Of a stretch of DNA of 22,871 nucleotides, positions 8,362 through 16,722 are shown one piece after another. Position 1 is the first letter of the stretch, and each line of letters starts with the position of its first letter. Below the pieces are notes generated by a model. That model was not told the origin of the DNA. It searched no databases and worked only from the letters and a program-made list of their open reading frames with translations. This stretch comes from a bacterium (GTDB lineage Bacteria; Blakebacterota; Blakebacteria; Blakebacterales; Blakebacteraceae). Position numbers and translations under genes: made by a program. The stretch covers positions 1 through 22,871 of the forward strand of contig JALGVQ010000073.1 of NCBI GenBank assembly GCA_025774615.1, read 5' to 3'.

Positions 8362-9939
8362 GTGATCGACAGCAGGTCATGCCAATGGATGGTCGACGCG
8401 GTCAGGAAGGCAGGATATTCCGCACCTGATATTCTCTGTCTTGATCCACCAGATACCATCACGGAACTGTGGAAGGACACTGCTGAACAGTCAGGTATCA
8501 CCCTTGACGAACTGGCGGATATCATTGCCCGTCATGCCAAACTGAAGCAGGCTGATCTGAACAGTGCTGATGACCTCGCGCTCAAGTTCCTCCCTGAAAA
8601 GATCGCCCACCAGTATCTCGTATTCCCCCTCCGTGAGGACCATGAGACTCTGGTCGTCGCCACCTCCGCTCCCTTCGATCTTGATGTTTCCAAGGTGATC
8701 AGGTTCGCCTCCGGCAGATCCCCCGAGTTCGAGATCGCTCCTCCCGAAGCACTTCAGGAGAAGATCGAGGCACGCTACTCACCCGACCGGATCGTCGAAG
8801 GCCTGCTCGGTGATATGGATGTCCTCGGTGAGGATGTGACGGTTCTGGGTGAGCGGAGTGATGAGGATATCGGTGTCACCGACATCGAGGCGGAACCGGT
8901 GATCAGACTCACGAGTGCCATCATGCGGGATGCCATCATCCAGGGCGCGAGTGATGTGCACATCGAACCCTCACGCATCGGCGGTGTGGTCCGGTTCCGT
9001 GTCGATGGAGTCATGCGCCACTACATGCAGATGCCGATACCGGCCCTGATCAGGATCGTTTCGAGGTTCAAGATCCTCTCGAAAATGGATATCGCCGATC
9101 GGCTCCGACCTCAGGACGGCCGGGCAACGGTGAGAGTGAGGGGGCGCAGCTACGACATGCGTATCTCTACCGTACCGACCCAGGTGGCCGAAAAGATGGT
9201 TATCCGGATACTCGATTCGGGGGCTGCCGTCTCTCTGGACGAGATTGGTGTCATGCCGGCCGAATTGGAAGAGTTTCGCCAACTCCTCTCACGGCGTGAC
9301 AGCGTTGTCATCATCACCGGACCGACCGGGTCGGGGAAAACCACCACCTTTTATTCTGCCCTGCGCGAACTCGCGACAGGATCGGTGAACATCATCACCG
9401 TAGAGAATCCGATCGAGTACGAACTGGACAGTATCACGCAGATACAGGTGGAACCGGACCAGGGGGTCACCTTCGCTTCAGCCCTGCGTGCCATCCTGAG
9501 GCAGGATCCCGATATCATCATGATCGGAGAGATCCGGGACGCGGAAACCGCGGGGATCGCTGTTCAGGCCAGTCTCACCGGTCATCTGGTGCTCGCCACC
9601 ATGCATACCAACGATTCGGTCGGCGTGATCACCCGACTGACCGACCTGGGACTCGATCCGACCGCTATCGCTGAATCGCTCAGGGGAGCGCTTGCCCAAC
9701 GGCTTCTGAGGAAGGTCTGCCGGGAGTGCGCCGAGCGGATACTCGAAGAGGATCTAACACCAGAGGAACGCGAGCAGTCCGATCGATACGGTGTCCTCCC
9801 GATCTACCGCGCCAAGGGCTGTACCCTGTGCGGTAATACCGGTTATCGGGGGCGGTTCGCGGTCATGGAGCTATGGAGTTCCAATGCTGAACTGGAAGAA
9901 CTTATCGCTCGAAGACATTGCTGGACGCCGCGCTGGTGA
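8362..9939 (+). CDS. PilB/GspE-type secretion or pilus assembly ATPase, C-terminus cut by a frameshift
   Basis: 525 residues from GTG 8362. The N-terminal region (about 30-130) resembles the MshEN/GspE N-domain. Catalytic motifs are intact: Walker A GPTGSGKT (320-327, K326), Asp box TVENPIEYE, Walker B with E390 in IGEIRD, and the His box LATMHTND. A zinc site CxxC...CxxC sits at C453, C456, C487 and C490. Such hexameric ATPases drive type IV pilus extension or type II secretion from the cytoplasmic face. After NAELEELIARR the frame gives eight unrelated residues and a stop. The expected family ending (an LxxAL...V..G.TTL.EV motif) is present one frame away from 9918, fused to a receiver. About 20 family-typical residues before that motif are also missing. 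It is either a recent frameshift or deletion, or a sequence error. Confidence 0.88.
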   Translation: MIDSRSCQWMVDAVRKAGYSAPDILCLDPPDTITELWKDTAEQSGITLDELADIIARHAKLKQADLNSADDLALKFLPEKIAHQYLVFPLREDHETLVVATSAPFDLDVSKVIRFASGRSPEFEIAPPEALQEKIEARYSPDRIVEGLLGDMDVLGEDVTVLGERSDEDIGVTDIEAEPVIRLTSAIMRDAIIQGASDVHIEPSRIGGVVRFRVDGVMRHYMQMPIPALIRIVSRFKILSKMDIADRLRPQDGRATVRVRGRSYDMRISTVPTQVAEKMVIRILDSGAAVSLDEIGVMPAELEEFRQLLSRRDSVVIITGPTGSGKTTTFYSALRELATGSVNIITVENPIEYELDSITQIQVEPDQGVTFASALRAILRQDPDIIMIGEIRDAETAGIAVQASLTGHLVLATMHTNDSVGVITRLTDLGLDPTAIAESLRGALAQRLLRKVCRECAERILEEDLTPEEREQSDRYGVLPIYRAKGCTLCGNTGYRGRFAVMELWSSNAELEELIARRHCWTPRW

Positions 9940-10514
9940 GGGTAGAGGATGGCACCACCACGCTCGATGAGGTCGAGCGGGTCATGGGGGTCGGCGGCGA
10001 GGACGTGACCGCCCCGGAATCGCCACTCGTGGAGCCGGCGATCGAACCCTCCTCCCCACCGGTGTCGGTACATGCAATCGGGAATAGTCCTGAATCGGAG
10101 ACCGAGATCCAGGCTGAGATGCAGGAGCAGTACCGGGGAGCATTGGCCCTTGTGGTGGATGATGACGCAGTGAACCGAAAACTCGGCCGTATCCTTCTCG
10201 AGAAAAATGGATTTCAGGTGGCAGAGGCGGAGGATGGCCAGGCGGCGATCGAACTGCTGAAGCTGGAATCGGAATTCAATCTCCTTGTGCTCGACCTCGA
10301 TATGCCGAACGCGAGCGGAGAAGATGTACTTCATGCGGTGCGTGGGTCGGTCAGTACTGCAGGAATCCCCGTCATCATCCTGACCGGTACCGAGGATCAC
10401 GACGCGGAAGTGCGTCTCATCGAAGCCGGCGCCGACGACTATATCCGAAAGCCGCTCAATCCACCGAAATTCATGGCCCGGGTCAACGCGGTGCTGAGAC
10501 GCGCCGGGACCTGA
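9918..10514 (+). CDS. Detached C-terminus of the ATPase plus linker and receiver (REC) domain
   Basis: The 198-codon open frame begins with LLDAALVRVEDGTTTLDEV, the usual last helix motif of PilB/GspE ATPases, and not with a credible start: TTG 9918 has no ribosome site. A Pro/Glu/Ser-rich linker of about 45 residues follows, then a full receiver: acidic pocket VVDDD, phospho-acceptor D126 (VLDLDMP), ILTGT and the conserved Lys in IRKPL. The natural reading is that this is the second half of one ATPase-linker-REC protein interrupted at about 9900-9918. If expressed alone, ATG 9984 or ATG 10120 could serve, but neither has a clear ribosome site. The receiver is a likely phosphate target of the Hpt domain of the upstream kinase (inference). 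Confidence 0.75.
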   Translation: MLDAALVRVEDGTTTLDEVERVMGVGGEDVTAPESPLVEPAIEPSSPPVSVHAIGNSPESETEIQAEMQEQYRGALALVVDDDAVNRKLGRILLEKNGFQVAEAEDGQAAIELLKLESEFNLLVLDLDMPNASGEDVLHAVRGSVSTAGIPVIILTGTEDHDAEVRLIEAGADDYIRKPLNPPKFMARVNAVLRRAGT

Positions 10515-10531
10515 GAACGAACGGATCAGAA

Positions 10532-10903
10532 ATGGACGGAACACAGACCATTCTCGTGATCGATGACGAAGAGAACATCCGTGAACTGGTGCGAGCCATA
10601 CTGGAGAACGCAGGTTACGAGGTGCTCGACGCGGCTGATGGTGATCTCGGGATCGAAATCTTCCAGGCAAACCAGGTAGACCTGATCATCACCGATCTGA
10701 TCATGCCCGGGAAGGAAGGTATCGAGACCATCTCTGAACTGAAGAAGGAACAGCCCGACCTCAAGATCATCGCTATCTCAGGCGCCGTGGACAGTTCTAC
10801 CTACCTCCATCTGGCAGGCAGTCTGGGCGCCGATGAGACCCTCGGAAAACCGTTCAAGGTGAACGAACTCATTGAAACCGTTGAACGACTCCTGAATCAG
10901 TAA
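10532..10903 (+). CDS. Single-domain CheY-like response regulator
   Basis: 123 residues that are nearly all receiver: acidic pair D11-D12 (VIDDEEN), phospho-acceptor D55 (ITDLIMPG), the Ser of AISGA in place of the usual Thr, and Lys of GKPFKV. There is no output domain, so it acts by protein contact or as a phosphate shuttle or sink. It starts at ATG 10532, 17 bases after the previous stop, with only a weak GGA upstream. It ends plus-strand transcription just before the hairpin at 10908. As the last gene after a hybrid kinase and an ATPase-REC, it probably serves the same phosphorelay. Direct control of pilus or secretion activity is inference. Confidence 0.92.
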   Translation: MDGTQTILVIDDEENIRELVRAILENAGYEVLDAADGDLGIEIFQANQVDLIITDLIMPGKEGIETISELKKEQPDLKIIAISGAVDSSTYLHLAGSLGADETLGKPFKVNELIETVERLLNQ

Positions 10904-10907
10904 AACA

Positions 10908-10947
10908 GGGTGCCCCTCTCTCGCGGGAGGCTGAGAGAGGAACACCC
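10908..10947 (-). terminator. Hairpin terminator between converging regulator and ftsZ
   Basis: An inverted repeat pairs GGGTG and CCTCTCTC on the left arm with GAGAGAGG and CACCC on the right arm. There is a two-base mismatch and a 10-base loop. Read on the minus strand it is followed by TGTTTT, so it fits as a rho-independent end for the dcw transcript. On the plus strand it lies 5 bases after the CheY-like stop without a T-run, so it may stop both directions. Confidence 0.65.
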
Positions 10948-10978
10948 CATGCACTATTGAACCGGCCAGCGCCAGCCA

Positions 10979-10993
10979 GACCTGATTCAGGTC
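10979..10993. repeat. 15-base perfect palindrome downstream of ftsZ
   Basis: GACCTGA-T-TCAGGTC, two 7-base arms around one base, lies between the ftsZ stop and the main terminator. The 3' hairpin has almost no loop, so a strong RNA stem is unlikely. It could be a protein site or chance. Confidence 0.3.
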
Positions 10994-11007
10994 CGGCAGA
11001 GCGACCG

Positions 11008-12195
11008 TCAGTCCATCTGTTTGCGCAGGAAGGTGGGTATATCCAGATCGTCGGGCGTGAATGACTGGATCTGCCCCTTCTCTATCACGATCTGCTCCCT
11101 GCCGCTGGCGGATAGTCCACCACCCCGCTGATATGCGGGGATCTCCGAAGCGTGGTCGTGACCCTGAGTGGGGAAGACCACGACCTTTCCATCCTCTTCC
11201 GGCTCCTCGAATGGAATGCCCCTCTTCCGGCCTCCGCTGCCGCCGAGACCCGTGGCGATAACGGTGACGCGGATCGTGTCTCCGATACGGTCATCCACCA
11301 CGGCACCGAAGATGACGTTGGCATCGCTCCCGGCGGTCTCATTGATGAGCTGGACCGAATCGCTCACCTCGTTGAGGGTCATACTCGCACTGCCGGTGAT
11401 ATTCACCAGGAGGCCGCTCGCTCCTTCGATCGAGATCTCTTCGAGCAGCGGACTCGAGATAGCCTGGGTGGCCGCTTCGACCCCCCGGTGCTCTCCCGTC
11501 GCCTCACCGGTTCCCATCAGCGCGTCCCCCATCTCCATCATCACGGTTCGCACGTCGGCGAAATCGAGGTTGATGAGGCCGGGTATAGTGATCAGGTCGC
11601 TGATGCCCCGAGTAGCATGCAGGAGGATGTCATCAGCCATCCGCAGCGCTTCGGTGAAGGGCGTGTCATCTTCAGCGATGGCAAGCAGTCGCTGGTTCGG
11701 GATCACGATCAGCGTGTCTACGCTCTCCTTGAGAGTCCGCACTCCCTCCTCGGCGCGTTTATGCCGTTTGACGCTCTCGAAGAGGAACGGTTTGGTCACC
11801 ACCGCGACCGTCAGTGCTCCCTGCTGGCGGGCTACATCCGCGATGATGGGGGTTGCGCCCGTTCCGGTACCGCCACCCATACCGCAGGTGACGAACACCA
11901 TATCGGCTCCCGCGAGCGCCTCATGGAGCGTATCACGATCCTCCTCAGCGGCACGTCGGCCGATCTCAGGGTTCGCGCCCGCACCGAGGCCCTTCGTGAA
12001 ACTGTTTCCGATCTGTACTTTCTGTTCGGCCTTGCAGTTATCGAGGGCCTGGGAATCGGTATTCACGGCGATGAATTCAACACCGGTGAGTCCGGCGCCG
12101 ATCATCCTGTTCACCGCGTTACCGCCCGCGCCTCCGACACCTACCACCTTCATGATGGCATGCCCTTCGGTAGCCAGCCCCAGGGTCAGTGTCAT
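11008..12195 (-). CDS. ftsZ: Cell division protein FtsZ
   Basis: 395 residues, a normal FtsZ length. The nucleotide-binding N-domain starts [15 protein letters not shown], the tubulin signature GGGTGTG is at 107-113, and the catalytic T7 loop NLDFADV is at 209-215. A linker rich in charged residues and glycine leads to a conserved tail, [13 protein letters not shown], the peptide that binds FtsA. It polymerises with GTP into the Z-ring that places the divisome. ATG 12195 has GGGAGGT 6 bases upstream. A 91-base gap separates it from ftsA, the largest gap from murD onward, and this gap may hold a separate promoter. It is the last gene of the cluster and is followed by a hairpin terminator. Confidence 0.98.
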   Translation of the reverse strand: MTLTLGLATEGHAIMKVVGVGGAGGNAVNRMIGAGLTGVEFIAVNTDSQALDNCKAEQKVQIGNSFTKGLGAGANPEIGRRAAEEDRDTLHEALAGADMVFVTCGMGGGTGTGATPIIADVARQQGALTVAVVTKPFLFESVKRHKRAEEGVRTLKESVDTLIVIPNQRLLAIAEDDTPFTEALRMADDILLHATRGISDLITIPGLINLDFADVRTVMMEMGDALMGTGEATGEHRGVEAATQAISSPLLEEISIEGASGLLVNITGSASMTLNEVSDSVQLINETAGSDANVIFGAVVDDRIGDTIRVTVIATGLGGSGGRKRGIPFEEPEEDGKVVVFPTQGHDHASEIPAYQRGGGLSASGREQIVIEKGQIQSFTPDDLDIPTFLRKQMD

Positions 12196-12227
12196 TGTTC
12201 TACCTCCCGCTCTGCTGCCGGCTGTCT

Positions 12228-12242
12228 GCCGGAACCTCCGGC
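12228..12242. repeat. Short hairpin in the ftsZ leader
   Basis: GCCGGA-ACC-TCCGGC, 6-base arms with a 3-base loop, lies about 30 bases before the ftsZ start in a stretch with several CCGG repeats. It might shape the ftsZ leader RNA; function is unproven. Confidence 0.3.
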
Positions 12243-12255
12243 CGACAATCCGGCT

Positions 12256-12284
12256 CTGTTACACTCCAATGCCCTGTCACGCAA
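12256..12284 (-). promoter_or_regulatory. Weak candidate promoter for ftsZ
   Basis: On the minus strand TTGCGT (12284-12279) and TAACAG (12261-12256) are 17 bases apart, just after the ftsA stop. Each box matches the sigma-70 consensus at only about half its positions. Internal ftsZ promoters are common in other bacteria, but this one is a guess. Confidence 0.2.
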
Positions 12285-12286
12285 CT

Positions 12287-13525
12287 TTAAAAAAAATCGT
12301 CCATCCACTTGCGCATGCGCGCCGTTATTGAATCGAACAGTCCATTTCCCGAACTGAGCAGTCGTCTCCCCCGACCGTGCCCCTCCTGCATCGCGTAATG
12401 AAGCAGGCCCACCGCGGTGGCGAAGACCGGAGTCGACACCTCATCGGAGAGCCCGGCGACTCCCATCGGTATCCCGAGTTTCACCGGTAGATCGAACACC
12501 TGCTCAGCAAGTTCGCAGGCTCCTTGAATCATTGCTCCTCCACCGGTGATCACCATGCCGGTCGTCAGCAGATCGGCGAACTCTGATCGCTGTATCTCCC
12601 GGAGAGTCAGCTGGAATATCTCCTCCATCCGTGGTTCGATGATGGCGGCGAGCACATCACGCGAAACTTCCCGTGGAGGGCGTCCCCCCACACCCGGTAC
12701 CTCGATCCGTTCATCGGCATCCACCATCGCCTGCATCGATACTCCATGGTCTATTTTGATCAGTTCGGCCTGATCTCTCGGAGTTCGCAGACCGATCGCG
12801 ACGTCATTTGTTACATTTTCGCCTCCCAGCCCGATCACAGCAGTGTGCCGGATCGAGCCGTCATAGAAGACCGCCAGATCAGCGGTTCCACCGCCGAGGT
12901 CGAGCACAGCGACACCCAGTTCCTTTTCGTCCTCGGTGAGCACCGCATACGAAGTCGCCAACGGCTGAAGGACGAGATCCTGCACTTCCACACCAGCCCG
13001 CTGGACACTCTTGTAGATGTTCTGAGCACTGGTGACGGCACCGGTGATGATGTGGATCTCCCCCTCAAGACGCACACCCGCCATTCCGACGGGATCCTTG
13101 ATACCCGGCTGGTCATCAACGATGAATTCCTGCGGAATCACGTGGATGATCTCACGGTCCATGGGCAGCGCGATCGCCTTGGCGGCCTCCACTACCCGAT
13201 CCACATCGGGCTGGGTGATCTCGTTACCCTTGCGGCTTACGGCTATCACACCCCTGCTGTTGATGCTGCGGATGTGATCTCCGGCGATACCCGCGAATAC
13301 CGATCCGATCTCCACACCGGCGAGCCGTTCGGCTGAATCGAGGGCATCCTCGATGCTCCTGATGGTCTTCTCGAGATTAACGACCACTCCACGCCGGAGC
13401 CCCAGTGACGGGCTCTTCCCGACACCGATGATGCGCAATGATCCGTCATCATCGGGTTCGGCGATGATCGCCACGATCTTCGTGGTCCCGATATCCAATC
13501 CGGTGATCAGGTTCTGACCTGCCAT
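12287..13525 (-). CDS. ftsA: Cell division protein FtsA
   Basis: 412 residues of the actin-like FtsA family. Phosphate-1 loop GLDIGTTKIVAII is at 9-21, phosphate-2 motif VLDLGGGTADLAVF lies mid-protein, and the adenosine motif VITGGGAMIQG follows. The 1C-domain region follows the first loop, as expected. The C-terminus GLFDSITARMRKWMDDFF is the amphipathic helix that anchors FtsA to the membrane. It tethers FtsZ filaments and recruits later divisome proteins. ATG 13525 lies 4 bases after the ftsQ stop, and a G-rich site sits inside the end of ftsQ, so the genes are probably coupled. The last codons and the stop include a run of eight T, a possible slippage spot that would change only the very end. 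Confidence 0.98.
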   Translation of the reverse strand: MAGQNLITGLDIGTTKIVAIIAEPDDDGSLRIIGVGKSPSLGLRRGVVVNLEKTIRSIEDALDSAERLAGVEIGSVFAGIAGDHIRSINSRGVIAVSRKGNEITQPDVDRVVEAAKAIALPMDREIIHVIPQEFIVDDQPGIKDPVGMAGVRLEGEIHIITGAVTSAQNIYKSVQRAGVEVQDLVLQPLATSYAVLTEDEKELGVAVLDLGGGTADLAVFYDGSIRHTAVIGLGGENVTNDVAIGLRTPRDQAELIKIDHGVSMQAMVDADERIEVPGVGGRPPREVSRDVLAAIIEPRMEEIFQLTLREIQRSEFADLLTTGMVITGGGAMIQGACELAEQVFDLPVKLGIPMGVAGLSDEVSTPVFATAVGLLHYAMQEGHGRGRRLLSSGNGLFDSITARMRKWMDDFF

Positions 13526-13529
13526 GGGC

Positions 13530-14345
13530 TTACTCGCCCCCTTTCAGTTCTCTATAGATCACCATGTCTGCGAATCGCAGATCCACTTCAGAGATCGGAC
13601 CGTGTCGCTCCCGGCCTTCCTGCACCAGAGAAGAGACGAGCGGCAGTTTCTCCTGGATCGTATTCTCCTGCAATCTCACAAGCACGGCATCACCGGAGAG
13701 AACGAGTGTGATCTCTCCGTCCACGCCCGGTTGAACCTCTGAAACCGTATCGTAGAGACGCGGCGTATCCTCCCTCAGCACTCTGAGTACTTCGATCGCG
13801 CGAAGGAGCGCCGGCTTCCGTTCCTCTTCATTTTCAAGAACCGCCCCGGTGATGAAAGGCAATGCGCCGTAGCGTTGCGGTTCCAGTCCGCTCAGGATGT
13901 TCCCTTCATCATCGATCCCCATCACGGGTGATCCATTCAGCAGGGCAACCGGAACGAGTTCCTCAATTTCAATGATCACCGAGGCGGGAAGACTCCGTCT
14001 GATGGCGACATTCCTGACGAGTGGATGGGCCGCTACCCGCGCTCCCAGCTGTTCCAGATCCTCTTCCCCGACCTCGCCGGTCTTGAACCGTTCAGGTTCA
14101 GCAAGCGCCAGGAGTACAGCCGGATCGAGGTATCTCGTACCCTCTACCGTCACTTCCTCAACAGTGAAGGATGTCGCACCCGAGACACCGGTGAGCGCTG
14201 CCCGCGCGAAGATACCGAACGCGCTGAGCAGAAGCAGCGCGGTAAGGAGAGCTCCGACCCGCGGCAGCAGTTTGTTCCGTTTCCGCCGACGTCGTGTAGT
14301 ATCCTGCGACTTCTTCAGTCGATTCTTTCTGCTGTTGCGGCTCAT
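13530..14345 (-). CDS. ftsQ: Cell division protein FtsQ/DivIB
   Basis: 271 residues from ATG 14345, chosen because it overlaps the murB stop as ATGA. An in-frame ATG at 14396 lacks a ribosome site and would overlap murB by about 55 bases. A very basic cytoplasmic N-terminus (about 28 residues with many Arg and Lys) precedes one membrane span (about 30-50). The POTRA domain starts FTVEEVTVEGTRYLDPAVL, followed by the FtsQ beta domain (about 130-250). FtsQ links the cytoplasmic divisome to FtsB/FtsL and the septal synthase FtsW-FtsI; the partners lie outside the window. Sequence similarity is low, as usual for FtsQ, so topology and position between murB and ftsA carry much of the call. Confidence 0.94.
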   Translation of the reverse strand: MSRNSRKNRLKKSQDTTRRRRKRNKLLPRVGALLTALLLLSAFGIFARAALTGVSGATSFTVEEVTVEGTRYLDPAVLLALAEPERFKTGEVGEEDLEQLGARVAAHPLVRNVAIRRSLPASVIIEIEELVPVALLNGSPVMGIDDEGNILSGLEPQRYGALPFITGAVLENEEERKPALLRAIEVLRVLREDTPRLYDTVSEVQPGVDGEITLVLSGDAVLVRLQENTIQEKLPLVSSLVQEGRERHGPISEVDLRFADMVIYRELKGGE

Positions 14346-15334
14346 TGAACCGCCATCCTTCCGATTTTTCGACGCCCCGTAGCGGGCGGCATCCATACAG
14401 TGCGTGGGACCGGGTCATCCCCGAATCCGAGTGTCACTACTTCCAGTTCCAGACTCACACCGGTCTTTATCTTCACCTGTTCCCGCACTCTCTCGATCAG
14501 AGTCCTGATATCGGTTGCGGTGGCATTCCCCATATTCAGTGTGAAATTGGCGTGTTTCTCGCTGATCTGTGCGGCCCCTTCCCTCATCCCCTTGAGTCCG
14601 CATGCCTCTATGAGTCTCCCGGCCGCGTCACCCGGCGGGTTCCTGAATGTGCTCCCTGCGCTTCTCACACCCTTCGGCTGTGTATTCAACCTTTGCTCCA
14701 TCGCCTCTACTGTCCGACTCTCGACGGCATGAGGCTCCTTCTCAGGAGTGAATCCGAGTTCCACTCTGCCGATCACCGATCCTGCCGGAAGCGAGGTGCT
14801 CCGGTATGCGAGATTGAGCGCATCGGCTTCGACCGTCACCGTGTGTACTTCCGGCGGGCTGGTGACGACCTCGACCCTCTCGAGACTGTTGCTGATATCT
14901 CCCCACGCCCCACCTGCGTTCATCACACTCGCTCCACCGATAGAGCCCGGTACACCGGCAAGACCCTCCAGGCCCGAGAGATTACGACCGGCCGCCCATC
15001 TGACGATGCGGGATGTCGCGACTCCCGCGCCCGTACGCAGCGAACCGGGACCTGTCTCATCCCACTCCTGCAGGGCATCTGTAGAGATCACCACACCATC
15101 GAATCCTTCATCAGAAACAAGCAGGTTGGTCCCGCCACCAATCGTCACATAGGCGACTTCCAGCTCTCCAAGGAGCATGATCAGCCGTTCGAGACTCGCC
15201 AGGTCAGGCGGCCGTACCAGCGCACGACAGGGACCGCCTACACCCATATAGGTGTAGTGTGCAAGCCGCTCTTCGAGACGTATCTCACCGACTCGCGCCT
15301 TCTGGAGTGCCCCGTCGAGTGCCCGGATCCGCAT
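14342..15334 (-). CDS. murB: UDP-N-acetylenolpyruvoylglucosamine reductase MurB (type II)
   Basis: 330 residues. FAD motif IGGGTNLLVSDEGFDGVVI starts near 66, and GLAGVPGSIGGASVMNAGG near 125-142 also contacts FAD. The catalytic Ser is S228 in AGSTFRNPPGD, and the Glu lies in ISEKHANF near 263. The region between resembles the shorter type II enzymes. MurB reduces enolpyruvyl-UDP-GlcNAc to UDP-MurNAc with NADPH. ATG 15334 shares one base with the murC stop (TGATG) and has AGGAGG 4 bases upstream; GTG 15337, giving a GTGA overlap, is also possible. It overlaps ftsQ by 4 bases. No ddl gene follows, unlike the cluster in many proteobacteria. Confidence 0.97.
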   Translation of the reverse strand: MRIRALDGALQKARVGEIRLEERLAHYTYMGVGGPCRALVRPPDLASLERLIMLLGELEVAYVTIGGGTNLLVSDEGFDGVVISTDALQEWDETGPGSLRTGAGVATSRIVRWAAGRNLSGLEGLAGVPGSIGGASVMNAGGAWGDISNSLERVEVVTSPPEVHTVTVEADALNLAYRSTSLPAGSVIGRVELGFTPEKEPHAVESRTVEAMEQRLNTQPKGVRSAGSTFRNPPGDAAGRLIEACGLKGMREGAAQISEKHANFTLNMGNATATDIRTLIERVREQVKIKTGVSLELEVVTLGFGDDPVPRTVWMPPATGRRKIGRMAVQ

Positions 15335-16722
15335 CACCCCTCCTCCCTCTCCTCGAGGATCTTCACGAGCTCCCGGGCAGCCTCCCAGATATCACCTGCA
15401 CCCATGGTGATAACCATATCCCCATCCCGGGCGATCTCAGCCAGAAAGGCCGGAACGTCGCTCAGATCGGGGATGTACTCCACATGTCGATGCCCGTGTT
15501 CGCGCGAAGCATCGGCAACCAGTTCTGCCGACACTCCCGGAATCGGTTCTTCCCTGGCCGGGTAGATCCCGGTCACCACGAGCAGGTCGGAATCGAGGAG
15601 CGCCGCGCCGAACTCCCCGGCGAAATCACGTGTTCTGGAATAGAGATGCGGCTGGAACACCGCCACGATGCGTCGATCATACCCTGCCCGGACCGCCTTC
15701 AGCGTCGCGCTGATCTCGGTGGGATGATGGGCATAATCATCGACCACCATCACGCCACCGCACTCTCCCCTGATGTCGAATCTTCTGGCGACACCGGAAA
15801 ATGTGCCGATGGCACTCAGCAATACGGCAGGATCGAGATCGAGGTGGAGCCCCACACTCAGCGCGGCGAGCGCGTTCCGAACGTTATGTACCCCGGGAAC
15901 CTGAAGCGCCACTGCCCCGAGCGGCTCACCCCGCCACATCACCTCGAATCGGCTTCCATTATCCTTGAATTCAAGCGAGTCAGCCCTGAGATCGGCCTGG
16001 GATGTGAGACCGTAGGTGACCAGCGCGCGATCGATACGCGGGATCAGGTCGCGGGCTCCCTCATCGTCGAGACAGCAGACCACTGCTCCGTAAAAGGGAA
16101 CCTTGTTCGCGAATTCGACGAATGCGGAGCAGAGCGTTTCGAAGTCACCATATGTATCGAGATGCTCAGGCTCGACATTTGTGATCACCGCCACAGTCGG
16201 GAAGAGTCTCAGGAAGGAACGATCGTATTCATCCGCTTCGGCTACCAGGTACTTCCCCTCACCCAGCCGCATCGAGGTTCCCAGGTCGTGTACGAGACCA
16301 CCGGCGATGATCGTCGGAGAGAGCTCGCTCTCCATGAGAAGATGTCCGATCATGCTCGTGGTGGTCGTCTTCCCGTGGGTGCCGGCTATACCGATACTGA
16401 AATGCAGCCGCATCAGTTCACCCAGCATCTCCGCACGCCTGATGACCGGCACCTTCAGTTCGTGTCCGCGCCGGACCTCGGGATTATCACGATCGACCGC
16501 TGAGGTATAGACAACGGCATCTGCCTGATCGACATGCGCGGCGTCATGTCCCTTGAACACCTGCGCGCCCAGTTCCTCGAGCCGGTCGGTCACCTCGGTG
16601 AGACTGAGGTCTGAACCACTCACCTGATACCCCTGCTTCAGAAGCAATTCGGCGATCCCGCTCATGCCGATTCCACCGATCCCCACGAAGTGGATCCGCT
16701 CGATGCGTGTGAATCTGGTCAT
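15334..16722 (-). CDS. murC: UDP-N-acetylmuramate--L-alanine ligase MurC
   Basis: 462 residues, typical for MurC. The N-domain carries the Rossmann-like HFVGIGGIGMSGIAELLL (11-28), which binds the UDP part. P-loop GTHGKTT is at 114-120. Later come the Mur-ligase motifs NVEPEHLDTYGDF, GVHNVRNALAAL, the VARRFDIRG segment and DDYAHHPTE. The enzyme adds L-Ala to UDP-MurNAc with ATP in the cytoplasm. ATG 16722 overlaps the murG stop (ATGA), with GGGAGGGG just upstream. All catalytic motifs appear intact. Confidence 0.98.
   Translation of the reverse strand: MTRFTRIERIHFVGIGGIGMSGIAELLLKQGYQVSGSDLSLTEVTDRLEELGAQVFKGHDAAHVDQADAVVYTSAVDRDNPEVRRGHELKVPVIRRAEMLGELMRLHFSIGIAGTHGKTTTTSMIGHLLMESELSPTIIAGGLVHDLGTSMRLGEGKYLVAEADEYDRSFLRLFPTVAVITNVEPEHLDTYGDFETLCSAFVEFANKVPFYGAVVCCLDDEGARDLIPRIDRALVTYGLTSQADLRADSLEFKDNGSRFEVMWRGEPLGAVALQVPGVHNVRNALAALSVGLHLDLDPAVLLSAIGTFSGVARRFDIRGECGGVMVVDDYAHHPTEISATLKAVRAGYDRRIVAVFQPHLYSRTRDFAGEFGAALLDSDLLVVTGIYPAREEPIPGVSAELVADASREHGHRHVEYIPDLSDVPAFLAEIARDGDMVITMGAGDIWEAARELVKILEEREEG

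Noticed and set aside
9891-9939. Programmed -1 frameshifting to join the ATPase and receiver
   Set aside because: This is the only stretch where a -1 shift would work (between the TGA at 9888 in the second frame and the TGA at 9937), and it holds no X-XXY-YYZ slippery heptamer or clear downstream stem. A mutation or sequence error is simpler.
11152-12357. Plus-strand open frames of 387-401 codons opposite ftsZ
   Set aside because: Antisense shadows caused by GC-rich codon use; the minus strand encodes an unmistakable FtsZ.
14345-16503. Plus-strand open frames of over 400 codons opposite murB and murC
   Set aside because: Low-complexity shadow proteins without motifs; the minus strand holds intact murB and murC.
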